From Gammaproteobacteria bacterium (GTDB taxonomy: Bacteria > Pseudomonadota > Gammaproteobacteria > UBA1113), in the NCBI GenBank assembly GCA_021773295.1, contig JAJFKI010000081.1, positions 1 to 64,000 of the forward strand: a stretch of 64,000 bases of DNA. Reading direction: 5' to 3'. Both the position numbers and the translations under genes were made by a program. Positions 53,027 through 61,913 of the stretch are shown in pieces. Numbering within the stretch: the first letter of the stretch is position 1; every line of letters starts with the position of its first letter. The notes below the pieces were generated by a model. That model saw only the letters and a program-made list of their open reading frames with translations, was not told where the DNA came from and did not search any database.

Positions 53027-53743
53027 ATGATAGATAATAAGCATATATTAATCGTAGATGACGACCCAAAAATTACGGATTTGATGAAGCAATTCTTGGA
53101 AGAATATAATTACACCGTTTCTAGCGCCGGCAATGGCAAACAATTGTTTGCTATTCTCAAAAATAAAAAAATCGATTTAATTGTATTGGATGTAATGATG
53201 CCGGGCGATGATGGTTTTGAACTGTGTCGTAAATTGCGCGCACAGAATTGCCTCATTCCAATTATTATGCTGACAGCCGTCAGTGAAGAAACTGATAGAA
53301 TTCTTGGGATTGAAATCGGTGCCGATGACTACTTAACTAAACCTTTTAATCCGCGGGAATTACTCGCCCGGATTAAAGCCATTTTTCGCCGATCTATCAT
53401 CAGTCATACCAGTAGTAATATTCACTATGTCTTCAATGGCTGGCGTCTGGATCAACCGCAGCGACGGTTGCTTTCGCCGGATAGTTTAGAAGTAAGTTTA
53501 ACTGATGGCGAATATCGTTTATTAGAGGCTTTAGTTACCCATGCGCAACGAGTCTTATCACGGGACTTCTTATTGGATGCTATTGAAAACCGTGAAGCGG
53601 GGCCCTTTGACCGCAGCATCGATGTACGTATCAGTCGTATTCGGCAAAAACTGGGGGATGATCCAAAAAATCCTCAAATCATAAAAACCATTCGTGGTGG
53701 CGGGTATATGTTTGCCATGGGAGTGGAACAAGTTGAAATGTAA
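53027..53743 (+). CDS. OmpR-family response regulator
   Basis: 238 residues. Receiver domain (1-120) with acidic DDDP pocket, phosphoacceptor Asp in LIVLDVMMPG and Lys in LTKPFNPREL; C-terminal winged helix (about 135-235) ending VRGGGYMF-like IRGGGYMF. It binds DNA as a dimer. The histidine kinase gene overlaps its 3' end. The next rightward gene is a metal-chelate binding protein, so iron response is possible but unproven. Confidence 0.94.
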   Translation: MIDNKHILIVDDDPKITDLMKQFLEEYNYTVSSAGNGKQLFAILKNKKIDLIVLDVMMPGDDGFELCRKLRAQNCLIPIIMLTAVSEETDRILGIEIGADDYLTKPFNPRELLARIKAIFRRSIISHTSSNIHYVFNGWRLDQPQRRLLSPDSLEVSLTDGEYRLLEALVTHAQRVLSRDFLLDAIENREAGPFDRSIDVRISRIRQKLGDDPKNPQIIKTIRGGGYMFAMGVEQVEM

Positions 53744-54986
53744 AATTAAGTTTTCAGGGAAGTTCATCCTGATCCTACTCGCTTCAATAATTTTAATTCA
53801 ACTATTGCTGGCAACATCCTATTATGTTTATAACTATGAACGACGCCTTGAAGATTATAAAATTCGTATTATGGATCAAATCGTCGATACCCTACGCATT
53901 ATGCGCGCCTCTCCCATCGAAAAAACCCGGCTGATTGCCAAAGTGTCAGAAATCCATGACTTTTCCGTCGATGTGACTATCGAGCCATTATCGTCCATTA
54001 AAAGTGACTCAGAAAATTATTATGTGATTAAAAAAATTGTTGAAAAGAATTTTAATGCCGGCCATATTTCCGTGCAACTTGATGATGGCCGTTGGGCTAA
54101 TTTCGAATTCAGACCAACACCGGCACATTATTTACTGCAGCTCGTGATTTTGATTTTGGAGTTTTTTGTCGCGGGGATTTTGCTGTTTTTTGCGTGGTAT
54201 ATTGAACGCTTCACGGCGCCACTTCATAAATTTAAAGCCGCCGCCGAACGCCTCGGGGTACAACTAAGGCCTGAGCCCATCGTGGAGTATGGTCCTGCTA
54301 TCGTTAAAGAAACTGCTGATGCCATGAATCAAATGCAACATCGCATTATACAATTACTGCAAGACAGAAATACCATGCTCGCTGCTATTTCTCACGACTT
54401 ACGTACACCTTTGACTCGTTTAAGATTACGCACGCAATTTGTTAAAGATAAGAACTTGGTGAAAGAGTCCATTACCGACATTGAAGAAATGGAACATATG
54501 ATCGAACAAATTTTAACGTTCACAAAAGATGCGTCTCGCCAGGAAGCACAAGTGGATTTAGATTTAGTTGCCTTATTGCAAACCCTGTGTGATGATCAAG
54601 CCGATCTTGGTAACTACGTTTCTTTTAAAAGCGATTGTCAGCGACTCGCTTTTCATGCACGCCCACTCGCAATAAAACGCGCCTTTAGTAATATCATTAA
54701 CAATGCTGTGAGTTATGCTACCCAAGTTTGTGTCGAATTAGAAAAAACAGATTCTGACATTAAAGTCAAAATCGCCGATAATGGTCCCGGTATTCCTGAA
54801 GATCAGTTAACAAAAGTTTTTACCCCTTTTTATCGCGTGGATAGTTCCCGCAGCCCGAAAAAGGGCGGCTGCGGCTTAGGCCTAGCCATTGTCCATGACA
54901 TCATTAACGATCACGACGGCATCATTTTTTTAAACAACCTACCTAGCCATGGCTTAGCGGTTACCATTTGTTTTCCTATACCCTAG
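53733..54986 (+). CDS. Sensor histidine kinase, EnvZ-like
   Basis: About 417 residues. Helix 1 (FILILLASIILIQLLLATSYY) and helix 2 (LLQLVILILEFFVAGILLFFAWY) enclose a short periplasmic domain of about 90 residues. HAMP linker, H-box ISHDLRTPLTRLRLR (phosphoacceptor His), N-box IINNAVSYA and ATP-binding DNGPGIP and GCGLGLAIV complete the kinase. I chose TTG 53733, with GGAG 9 bases upstream; it overlaps the regulator gene by 11 bases. The ATG 53694 form would add 13 residues. Confidence 0.88.
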   Translation: MKCKIKFSGKFILILLASIILIQLLLATSYYVYNYERRLEDYKIRIMDQIVDTLRIMRASPIEKTRLIAKVSEIHDFSVDVTIEPLSSIKSDSENYYVIKKIVEKNFNAGHISVQLDDGRWANFEFRPTPAHYLLQLVILILEFFVAGILLFFAWYIERFTAPLHKFKAAAERLGVQLRPEPIVEYGPAIVKETADAMNQMQHRIIQLLQDRNTMLAAISHDLRTPLTRLRLRTQFVKDKNLVKESITDIEEMEHMIEQILTFTKDASRQEAQVDLDLVALLQTLCDDQADLGNYVSFKSDCQRLAFHARPLAIKRAFSNIINNAVSYATQVCVELEKTDSDIKVKIADNGPGIPEDQLTKVFTPFYRVDSSRSPKKGGCGLGLAIVHDIINDHDGIIFLNNLPSHGLAVTICFPIP

Positions 54987-55028
54987 AACGTTTGACAGCC
55001 TTATAACGCTAAGCTAAACTGCGCTGCA

Positions 55029-55043
55029 TGAGAACTATTCTTA
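55029..55043. promoter_or_regulatory. Fur-box-like site before the substrate-binding protein gene
   Basis: TGAGAACTATTCTTA matches 10 of 14 fixed positions of the 7-1-7 Fur consensus (TGATAAT-N-ATTATCA). It lies 20 bases before the start codon at 55063. Confidence 0.45.
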
Positions 55044-55062
55044 TTTGAGACCTGCTAATTCC

Positions 55063-56028
55063 ATGAAGAAATATTACTTATTATTACTGCTAGCCTTCAG
55101 CACACTTTGCTGTGCGGTGACTGTGAGCGATACCAAGGGTACTGTTACTATCGATACACCACCGAAACGAATTGCTGCCTTGGAAATTTCATTAACGGAT
55201 TATTTAACGGCGCTGGGGATTCAACCTGCCTGCATTACCGTCAGTGAAGATGTGGGTGGGATTTTTAATCGCCTTGGGCCAGGATATTTATTAAAAATAA
55301 ATCCTAGTTTACGTCAAATACCACAAGTGGGTAGTCGTGAACATCCTAACTTAGAAGCATTGATTAATTGCAAACCTGATTTGATCATCGCCGATAGCGC
55401 CCGCGACAAATCAATTTATCCACAATTAAAAAAAATCGCACCGACCTTGTTACTCGATTCACTGCGAGTTAGTTACCCACAAGTCGAGCAAAGTTTTATG
55501 ACCATCGCTAAAGCCACAGGCCATCAGCAAATAGCAAAAAAAATCTTAGCGAAGCAGCATAATCTTATTAACCATGCTAAAGCTCACACGAACAAAAATG
55601 CTGGTCCTATTTTAGTGGTAAATTTATTCCCGGATGGTTTAATAAAAAGTTTTACCAGTAATAGTTATATCGCTAAATTTTTCAATATGCTGGGACGCTC
55701 TTATGCACTGCCATCACAACACGGTGAATTAGTGCAAACCATTACGTTAGAAGGTTTACTAGCCATTAATCCTGACGCCATCGTCGTGTTGCTAACAGAT
55801 GGTAATACAAAACCATTAAAGCGCTGGCAAAAATCGCTGCTTTGGCAACAATTAAACGCTGTGAAAAATAATCGTGTTTATATTGCAGATAGAGCACTCT
55901 GGGTGCAATCGCCCGGCATTTTATCGTCACGGGAAATCATTAAACAGACGTTAAAGAATGGCTTGCTTGCAGATAAACCCATGCCACTTGAGAAACAATC
56001 ATTGCCGAAGGCGAATCGCTGGATGTAA
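55063..56028 (+). CDS. ABC transporter substrate-binding protein, iron-chelate type
   Basis: About 321 residues; a periplasmic class III binding protein (FecB/FhuD/BtuF fold). The signal peptide (KKYYLLLLLAFSTLCCA) precedes two lobes joined by a long helix. TPPKRIAALEISLTDYLTALGI at the start of the first lobe and GSREHPNLEALINCKPDLII, then LEGLLAINPDAIVV in the second, are typical. ATG 55063 is preferred over TTG 55045. The cognate permeases and ATPase are on the opposite strand just downstream. A Fur-box-like site precedes it, so iron(III)-siderophore or heme is likely. Confidence 0.88.
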   Translation: MKKYYLLLLLAFSTLCCAVTVSDTKGTVTIDTPPKRIAALEISLTDYLTALGIQPACITVSEDVGGIFNRLGPGYLLKINPSLRQIPQVGSREHPNLEALINCKPDLIIADSARDKSIYPQLKKIAPTLLLDSLRVSYPQVEQSFMTIAKATGHQQIAKKILAKQHNLINHAKAHTNKNAGPILVVNLFPDGLIKSFTSNSYIAKFFNMLGRSYALPSQHGELVQTITLEGLLAINPDAIVVLLTDGNTKPLKRWQKSLLWQQLNAVKNNRVYIADRALWVQSPGILSSREIIKQTLKNGLLADKPMPLEKQSLPKANRWM

Positions 56029-56823
56029 CTATACCTCTTCACTACAACAACAATAAGGGATGAAATAAGGTGTCCCAGTATGAGAGTCCATGAGGATTCT
56101 GACTTTTATGTTAAATAAGTCTTGCAGTAACGATTCAGTCAAAACATCTGCTGGTTTACCTTGTGCCATCACGGCGCCTTGATTCAATAAAATCAATTCA
56201 TCAGAATAGCGCGCCGCTAGATTAACATCATGTAACACCATCACGATAGTTTTATTGCACTGACGATTCAATCGCCGAATTAATTCCAAAGTTTCTAATT
56301 GATGCGCCATATCCAAAAATGTTGTCGGCTCGTCCAGTAATAAATAAGGCGTATCTTGCGCCAAGGCCATGGCTATCCAAGCCCTTTGCTGCTGCCCACC
56401 CGACAAATCATCTAAACGCGCATGGGATAAATCTAACATATCTGTTTGCTTCAAGGCCCGTTTCACCGCCGCCTCATCTTTTTCACAACGCCCACGAAAT
56501 AATGATTGATGTGGATAACGACCTAACCACACCAGCTCTAATACCGTCATATGCTCCGGCGCATGACTATGCTGCGGCAACACCGCCAATTGCTTCGCCA
56601 AGTATTTACTCTTCATCCGATGAATCGCTTCACCATCCAATAACACCGTGCCACTAGTAGGCTTTAAAATTCGCGACATGGTCTTCAACACCGTAGACTT
56701 CCCCGATCCATTCGGGCCAACAATGGTGGTCACTTTTCCTTGCTGCAAATCTAAGTCCAGCTGATTAATAATATTCACTTTATCAAAGTCTACTGACACT
56801 TGTCGTAAAGTTATTTCTGACAT
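56029..56823 (-). CDS. Iron-chelate ABC transporter ATP-binding protein
   Basis: 264-residue ATPase of the FecE/FepC type. Walker A VGPNGSGKST, Q-loop LAVLPQHSHAPEHM, signature DLSGGQQQRAWIAMAL, Walker B LLLDEPTTFLD and switch His VLHDVN are intact. It converges directly on the binding-protein gene. It follows the permease genes but is separated from them by a 237-base gap occupied by a hairpin repeat; continued transcription through the hairpin is uncertain. Start ATG 56823. Confidence 0.9.
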   Translation of the reverse strand: MSEITLRQVSVDFDKVNIINQLDLDLQQGKVTTIVGPNGSGKSTVLKTMSRILKPTSGTVLLDGEAIHRMKSKYLAKQLAVLPQHSHAPEHMTVLELVWLGRYPHQSLFRGRCEKDEAAVKRALKQTDMLDLSHARLDDLSGGQQQRAWIAMALAQDTPYLLLDEPTTFLDMAHQLETLELIRRLNRQCNKTIVMVLHDVNLAARYSDELILLNQGAVMAQGKPADVLTESLLQDLFNIKVRILMDSHTGTPYFIPYCCCSEEV

Positions 56824-56924
56824 TTATGTTCCTCGGTAATAAAGTCGTTCACTATGACGTTCTTAAGGGCGCGTCTGAGCACCCCTACATTATTTATCAC
56901 CATCATTGTGGTGATTAACTTGAC

Positions 56925-57040
56925 GCAAATTTATTCTCAGTCCCTTGAGCGTAAACCTTTAACGGCATGGATGCCGTTACAGAGCCTCCAGGGATGGGTT
57001 TACGGCGTGTTTACGCTCAAGGGACTGAGAATAAATTTGC
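56925..57040. repeat. Hairpin repeat with conserved core, inside the ABC transporter locus
   Basis: Perfect 32-bp arms 56925-56956 and 57009-57040. The 52-base loop holds an inner stem AACGGC-ATGGAT-GCCGTT, then CAGAGCCTCCAGGGATGGGT and TTACGGCGT, nearly the same as the 35.2 kb copy. Arms are unrelated to that copy. The element separates the permease gene from the ATPase gene. Confidence 0.92.
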
Positions 57041-57060
57041 ATTTGCTTCATGCTAAAACC

Positions 57061-58041
57061 TCACTTACTAAAACGAATTAACAAATAAATAAAATAAGGC
57101 GCTCCAATAATCGTCGTAATAATCCCCGCTGGTAATTCAGCTGGCGGCACTATCACCCGCCCTAATGTATCCGCCAAAATCACTAACAAAGCTCCAACGA
57201 CCATCGCTGCTGGCAAAATCACTTGATGCTTCGCACCAACAATCAACCGTGCAATTTGTGGCGCAATTAATCCTACAAATCCTAAGATACCAGCACCCGT
57301 CACACCAAGCCCCGCTAAAATAACCGCGAGCAATAACAATAGCATCCGCATATGTTTCACATTAAAACCAATGCCAATACTTGTATCATCCTGCAGTGCT
57401 AATAAATCCAATGCTCGTCCTAAAAATAAAGTAACCCCTAAAAAAATAAGCGCCCACGGCGTAATCGCAAGTGCGCGTTGCCAATTAGCGCCATAGACAC
57501 TGCCAGCAATAAAATTTAATGAGGATCCAATGTCTACCGGTAAAATTAATAATAAAAAATGTTCTCCTGCTAACAAGGTCGTGCCAATAGCAACACCCGT
57601 TAATGCCAAACGTGTCGGCGCTACATCACCATTTACCCGGGCAAATAAAAACGTTAAAGAAAAACCTGCAAGTGCACCAAAACATGCTAGCCACGCAATT
57701 CCCATATTCGAAAGGTTGGGAAAAAACAGTAACGCTGCCACCGCTATTATTGATGCACCTGCAGTCACCCCAACAATATCCGGCGCTGCTAATGGGTTGC
57801 GCATCACTGTTTGTAAAATAGTCCCTGACGCCGCGAACAAAGCACCGCTAAAACCCGCCACCAATAAACGGGGTAATCTTAATTCAAACAGAGCCAAGGA
57901 TTGTGAGTGATTCAAGGTTTTCCAATGTAATAATTGCAGCCATGACACATGCACTTGACCAACCATTAAATCCCACATTGAAAAAACAATTAAACTTAAT
58001 AATAATGCGGCAAACACCTTGCTTTGCTTTTGCAGTAACAT
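57061..58041 (-). CDS. Iron-chelate ABC permease, FecCD family (second subunit)
   Basis: 326 residues with about nine to ten membrane helices. LPRLLVAGFSGALFAASGTILQTVMRNPLAAPDIVGVTAGA is the FecCD hallmark, and GFVGLIAPQIARL is the coupling segment for the ATPase. Its start overlaps the stop of the other permease (TAATG), so the two probably form a heterodimer. A hairpin repeat lies just downstream, before the ATPase. Confidence 0.9.
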   Translation of the reverse strand: MLLQKQSKVFAALLLSLIVFSMWDLMVGQVHVSWLQLLHWKTLNHSQSLALFELRLPRLLVAGFSGALFAASGTILQTVMRNPLAAPDIVGVTAGASIIAVAALLFFPNLSNMGIAWLACFGALAGFSLTFLFARVNGDVAPTRLALTGVAIGTTLLAGEHFLLLILPVDIGSSLNFIAGSVYGANWQRALAITPWALIFLGVTLFLGRALDLLALQDDTSIGIGFNVKHMRMLLLLLAVILAGLGVTGAGILGFVGLIAPQIARLIVGAKHQVILPAAMVVGALLVILADTLGRVIVPPAELPAGIITTIIGAPYFIYLLIRFSK

Positions 58042-59075
58042 TATGTAGCGCCTCCCTTCGCTTGGCTCCTCGCTATGATGACAAAGAAAGGCCCGCCCAA
58101 AAGGGCAGCAATGATACCCACAGGAATTTCAACCACGGGATTGATCAAACGAATCAATGTGTCGGCAAACACTAATAATAAAGCACCAAACACCATCGAC
58201 AATGGAATTAAATATTTATAATCTGGCATAAAATAACGAATAGCGCTGGGAATGATTAAACCAATAAAAGGTACAGGCCCCACCACGCTCACGGCTGCTG
58301 CCGCTAACATCACGGCAATCCCCATTAAAATAAATTGCGTTGTTTGCGCGGATAAACCAAGACCTTGTGCTTCATCATCTCCTAAGCACAATACATTTAA
58401 TTGTCGATAACAAAAACAACTTAAGATTAAACCGATGAGTATCCAAGGCAAGACCATGTTGAAATGCATCCAACTACGCCCTGCTAATGATCCCATGATA
58501 CTAAACACGGTCGCTTGCGCTTCGTCAGGAAATAATAGTAATAAGCCTCTTGAGACAGCATGAAATAACGCATTGACAATAATCCCCGCTAACGCCAAGC
58601 GCAATGGTGATAAGCCTGCCGTTGCCGTAATGCTATAGATTAGCAATGCAGCAAGGATTCCTCCCATAAATGCAAATGGGATAAATAGAGCCGTGCTAAT
58701 CGTGGGAAAAAATAACAACATCACAATAATACATAGCGCCGCACCTTGATTAATCCCTAATAAACTAGGACAAGCCAAAGGGTTGCGACTAATACCTTGC
58801 ATAATAGCACCAGAAACTGCAAAAGCAGCACCCGCCAATGCGCCAATCAAGGTTCTTGGCAAACGTGAGGAATATAAAATCGTATTATCGACCGATTGAT
58901 CATGATGCAGTAATAAGGCAAAAGCATGCTTTAAAGGGATCATAATTGGCCCGCTAGCCATGGAAGCTGTCATGCAAATCCCTAACAAAACAAGCCCGGA
59001 CGCCATCAGTACTACAAATAATAAGAATCGCTTATTGCTAACAGCAGATCCCATGTCTATCGTATTTTCAATCAT
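58041..59075 (-). CDS. Iron-chelate ABC permease, FecCD family (first subunit)
   Basis: 344 residues, polytopic. SRLPRTLIGALAGAAFAVSGAIMQGISRNPLACPSLLGINQGA and PFIGLIIPSAIRYF match the same family as the gene after it. ATG 59075 is coupled to the stop of the TauE-like gene (ATGA); a TTG at 59084 also exists. The protein forms the inner membrane channel of a siderophore, heme or cobalamin importer. Confidence 0.9.
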   Translation of the reverse strand: MIENTIDMGSAVSNKRFLLFVVLMASGLVLLGICMTASMASGPIMIPLKHAFALLLHHDQSVDNTILYSSRLPRTLIGALAGAAFAVSGAIMQGISRNPLACPSLLGINQGAALCIIVMLLFFPTISTALFIPFAFMGGILAALLIYSITATAGLSPLRLALAGIIVNALFHAVSRGLLLLFPDEAQATVFSIMGSLAGRSWMHFNMVLPWILIGLILSCFCYRQLNVLCLGDDEAQGLGLSAQTTQFILMGIAVMLAAAAVSVVGPVPFIGLIIPSAIRYFMPDYKYLIPLSMVFGALLLVFADTLIRLINPVVEIPVGIIAALLGGPFFVIIARSQAKGGAT

Positions 59076-59842
59076 GCAAACCAAGCCTTATAAAAAAGTA
59101 TAAGACCCATGATGCCAGAACTTGCGATGATGATAATGCGCAATAGGGGGCAACTCATTTTTGTCGTTAATTTAGCGCCAAAGTAAGCACCGATAGAACC
59201 AAAGATTAATAAATCAATACCCAAACCGTAGTCGACTCGTCGTAACGCCATGAAAGTCATTAAGCCGACCAAGTTTGCGACAAAACATAAAAAGCGCGAC
59301 ATAGCTGATGCTTCTAATAAACTCATTTTAAAAACGGAAATACCAATGGCTGTGGTGAAAGAGCCGGTACCAGCACCAAAAAATCCTGAGTACAAACCGA
59401 GTAATGATCCATAAGCAAAGTCACGCTTTTTTTTCGGCGGCGAGCTTGGGTGAGTCTGTTTGTTGCGCTCAATCATCGACTTATTAAAGAAAAAATAAAG
59501 TGACACGGCCATGATAAATAGCGGCAATACTTTCGTTAATATTTCTTTATTGATTAATTGCACCATGACGGCTCCGACGAGGGCCCCCAATAAGGTGGCA
59601 AGGATAATCATGCCCCATAAGATTGGATTAAATAAGCCGCGACGAATATAAGCCATGGCGGCAGTTAATAAGCTGCCAGTTGTATAGAGCTTATTGGTGC
59701 CAAGGGCGTGATGAGGAGGCACGCCAGCCATCAAAAGGGCGGGTAAGACAACCATACCACTCCCCCCTGTCATAGCCGACATGAAGCCCGCCCCTAGAGC
59801 GACCCCCGATAATTCGACCAATTCATAGACAGGTAGCGCCAT
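59072..59842 (-). CDS. TauE/SafE-family membrane permease
   Basis: About 256 residues with eight hydrophobic segments. Two related halves carry GAGFMSAMTGGSGMVVLPALL and GLYSGFFGAGTGSF, the duplicated Gly-rich helices of the TauE/SafE (DUF81) family, which export sulfonates or sulfite in some bacteria. ATG 59842 (MALPVYEL) has AAAGAG 5 bases upstream; the frame up to 59896 runs through the Fur box. It is the first gene of the four-gene iron-type operon, so a role alongside metal-chelate uptake is inferred. Confidence 0.82.
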   Translation of the reverse strand: MALPVYELVELSGVALGAGFMSAMTGGSGMVVLPALLMAGVPPHHALGTNKLYTTGSLLTAAMAYIRRGLFNPILWGMIILATLLGALVGAVMVQLINKEILTKVLPLFIMAVSLYFFFNKSMIERNKQTHPSSPPKKKRDFAYGSLLGLYSGFFGAGTGSFTTAIGISVFKMSLLEASAMSRFLCFVANLVGLMTFMALRRVDYGLGIDLLIFGSIGAYFGAKLTTKMSCPLLRIIIIASSGIMGLILFYKAWFA

Positions 59843-59876
59843 GATGCTCTTTGGTTCCCCAAAATGAAATAATGAA

Positions 59877-59895
59877 CCAATGATAATTATTCTCA
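59877..59895. promoter_or_regulatory. Fur box upstream of the TauE-permease operon
   Basis: TGATAATTATTCTCA, embedded in a 19-base near-palindrome with AATGATAAT and ATTCTCATT halves, matches 13 of 14 fixed positions of the 7-1-7 Fur consensus. It lies about 35 bases before the chosen start codon, so iron-dependent repression of the TauE-FecCD genes is likely. Confidence 0.75.
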
Positions 59896-59949
59896 TTCAG
59901 CATGGCAACAAATAAATCATTTATTTTTGAATTAAGGGGCTTTATTAAT

Positions 59950-60954
59950 TCATTGCTTGGAAAATAAGGCTACCACCTCAAGCATTGGAAACTGCTTTTG
60001 TATATCGCCAATCTGTTGTTTCATAAAAAGAAATTTCAAATTAGGACCTGCATCTTGTGTGAAATAGATACCAATGCCTTGTTGCCGAAGTTGCCATACG
60101 CGGTGCATGTGTTCAACGGTTTCGGGTAACCAATAAAGTATTGGTGGCCAAGCAGACATCATGGTGGCATGCATGGCGAGGGCATTTGATTCCACCACTT
60201 GGCCGAAACGATGAAAGTTTTTGTCATAAATGGCTTGTTTAATGTTTTCTAAATCTTGTTCGACTTTGTTGGGCCATGCTGGGTAAAAGGGTGAGGTTTG
60301 CGTCGTGCGATTCATCCCATCTCGTGAACTGACTGGTTTGATTTGTTCACTCACTAATGAAACACCTAAACATAAGTCTGGCCATGGGACATTAAAGGGT
60401 TCGCCATGGGAGTCCATACCATCATCATTTTGCCCTTTGTGCCACTCAACAAAGCCTGGCCAAAAAGAGCGACAAGCACTACCACTGCCCATGCGTGCGA
60501 GAATGGATTGTTCTTCTAGGCCAAGTTGCCACTGATGCAACTCATTTAACGCCATTACCAATGCCGCAAAACCACTCGCAGAAGACGCAAGACCTGCAGC
60601 AATCGGAATATTACTGTCACTATTAACTTGATAAAAACGTTTTGTGATGGGTCTAAATAAAGTTAAATAGTCGGCGGCCTTTATAGCAAAGGGGTGTTTA
60701 GCATCAAGCGCTTCGCCATTTAAAATAATATGATCTTGTTCGGCATCGATTAACTTTAATCGTGTATTGGCACCCTTTTTAGGAATGGTGACTGACAAAC
60801 TTGATGTCTGCGGTAAGTTTAATTCCGTATCACGTTTTCCCCAATACTTTACCAGTGCGATATTACTGGGTGCAAAAACCAAAACCTCTTCTTTTGGAAA
60901 AGAAATCTGTTTTGACTGTAGTAAATCTTTAATGACATCACACTTATTCTTCAT
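59950..60954 (-). CDS. mvaD: Diphosphomevalonate decarboxylase
   Basis: 334-residue GHMP-superfamily enzyme that makes isopentenyl diphosphate, last step of the mevalonate pathway. SNIALVKYWGKRD with the catalytic-Lys region, SSLSVTI, IPIAAGLASSASGFAALVMAL (ATP loop), RMGSGSACRSFWPGFVEW and the Asp-containing QDAGPN segment are all intact. The last gene of the mevalonate operon, 36 bases after the upstream kinase. Start ATG 60954. Confidence 0.93.
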   Translation of the reverse strand: MKNKCDVIKDLLQSKQISFPKEEVLVFAPSNIALVKYWGKRDTELNLPQTSSLSVTIPKKGANTRLKLIDAEQDHIILNGEALDAKHPFAIKAADYLTLFRPITKRFYQVNSDSNIPIAAGLASSASGFAALVMALNELHQWQLGLEEQSILARMGSGSACRSFWPGFVEWHKGQNDDGMDSHGEPFNVPWPDLCLGVSLVSEQIKPVSSRDGMNRTTQTSPFYPAWPNKVEQDLENIKQAIYDKNFHRFGQVVESNALAMHATMMSAWPPILYWLPETVEHMHRVWQLRQQGIGIYFTQDAGPNLKFLFMKQQIGDIQKQFPMLEVVALFSKQ

Positions 60955-60989
60955 GATTTAATTCCAAATATTCAACAAACATATCAATT

Positions 60990-61913
60990 TTATTCTTTTA
61001 AGTCTACTGAGATCAGTTTTGCATTATCATGCTCCTCTAGCTGCTGTTGCCATGTATCTGGTAACTGTCCTAAACCGATAATGCAATCACCTAAGCCAGA
61101 GCCTGAGATTTTTGCGCCTAAGATCGTTGGCTCAGCACGCATTGCGGTGATCAGTGCTGCTATGGTGTTGTCGCTGGTGCCAATAGCACGTTGTAGCTCA
61201 TAGTATTGATTCATTAACTCGCCTAGGGTTTTCCAGTCTTGCTGTTTGATGCTGTCTTTTGCTTGGCGAACGCACTGTCCCATTAATTGGTACTGTTCTT
61301 GGTAAAAGCTTGGGTTCTCATTTTCTAAGGTTTTGATCTTAGCAATAACATCGACGGTTTTTGTTTTATAGCCGACGTAACATAAAACGATATCTGGCAA
61401 TAACCCCAGGCGTTCTATTTTCATGGGCTCGGTTTCATAATAAATTACGCCACCATAGACACTGGCCATCACATCCGCACCAGAGGCGATGCCTTGTTGG
61501 TCTCTGATAATCTTTCTTACCAATAAGGCCAAGTCCTGTTTTGTCATTGGTTTGTCTAACCACTGTAAAATGGCGGTTAAACTTGCCACAGTGACTGCGG
61601 CTGAGGATCCTAAACCAATGGTGGGTAAAAAGTCGGATTGAATATGTAGTTCAAAACCTGATGGGATTTCTGTTTTGAAGTGTTCAATGGCTGCAAGAAT
61701 AAAATGATAAGGCGGCATGATAGCCACAGTGGATAAGTCAGCTTGATATTCATCGAATTGATCGGAATAAATCATGAGTTTTTGATCGTGCCTTGGCAAT
61801 AAGCTGACAGTGATATAACTATCCACCGCAGCAACAATGGCAGGCTCACCATGTAACACGGCGTGTTCACCAAATAGCATAATGCTACCGGGTGCTTTTG
61901 CCGTGAAACTCAT
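60990..61913 (-). CDS. GHMP kinase, probable second mevalonate-pathway kinase
   Basis: 307-residue GHMP kinase. The N-terminal APGSIMLFGEHAVLHGEPAIVAAVD, the ATP loop PTIGLGSSAAVTVASL and the C-terminal GAKISGSGLGDCIIGL motif are present. It overlaps the mevalonate kinase gene by 4 bases. By position it should act as phosphomevalonate kinase, yet its N-terminus is closer in style to mevalonate kinases (GEHAVLHG) than to classical phosphomevalonate kinases. The step assignment is therefore inference. Confidence 0.75.
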   Translation of the reverse strand: MSFTAKAPGSIMLFGEHAVLHGEPAIVAAVDSYITVSLLPRHDQKLMIYSDQFDEYQADLSTVAIMPPYHFILAAIEHFKTEIPSGFELHIQSDFLPTIGLGSSAAVTVASLTAILQWLDKPMTKQDLALLVRKIIRDQQGIASGADVMASVYGGVIYYETEPMKIERLGLLPDIVLCYVGYKTKTVDVIAKIKTLENENPSFYQEQYQLMGQCVRQAKDSIKQQDWKTLGELMNQYYELQRAIGTSDNTIAALITAMRAEPTILGAKISGSGLGDCIIGLGQLPDTWQQQLEEHDNAKLISVDLKE

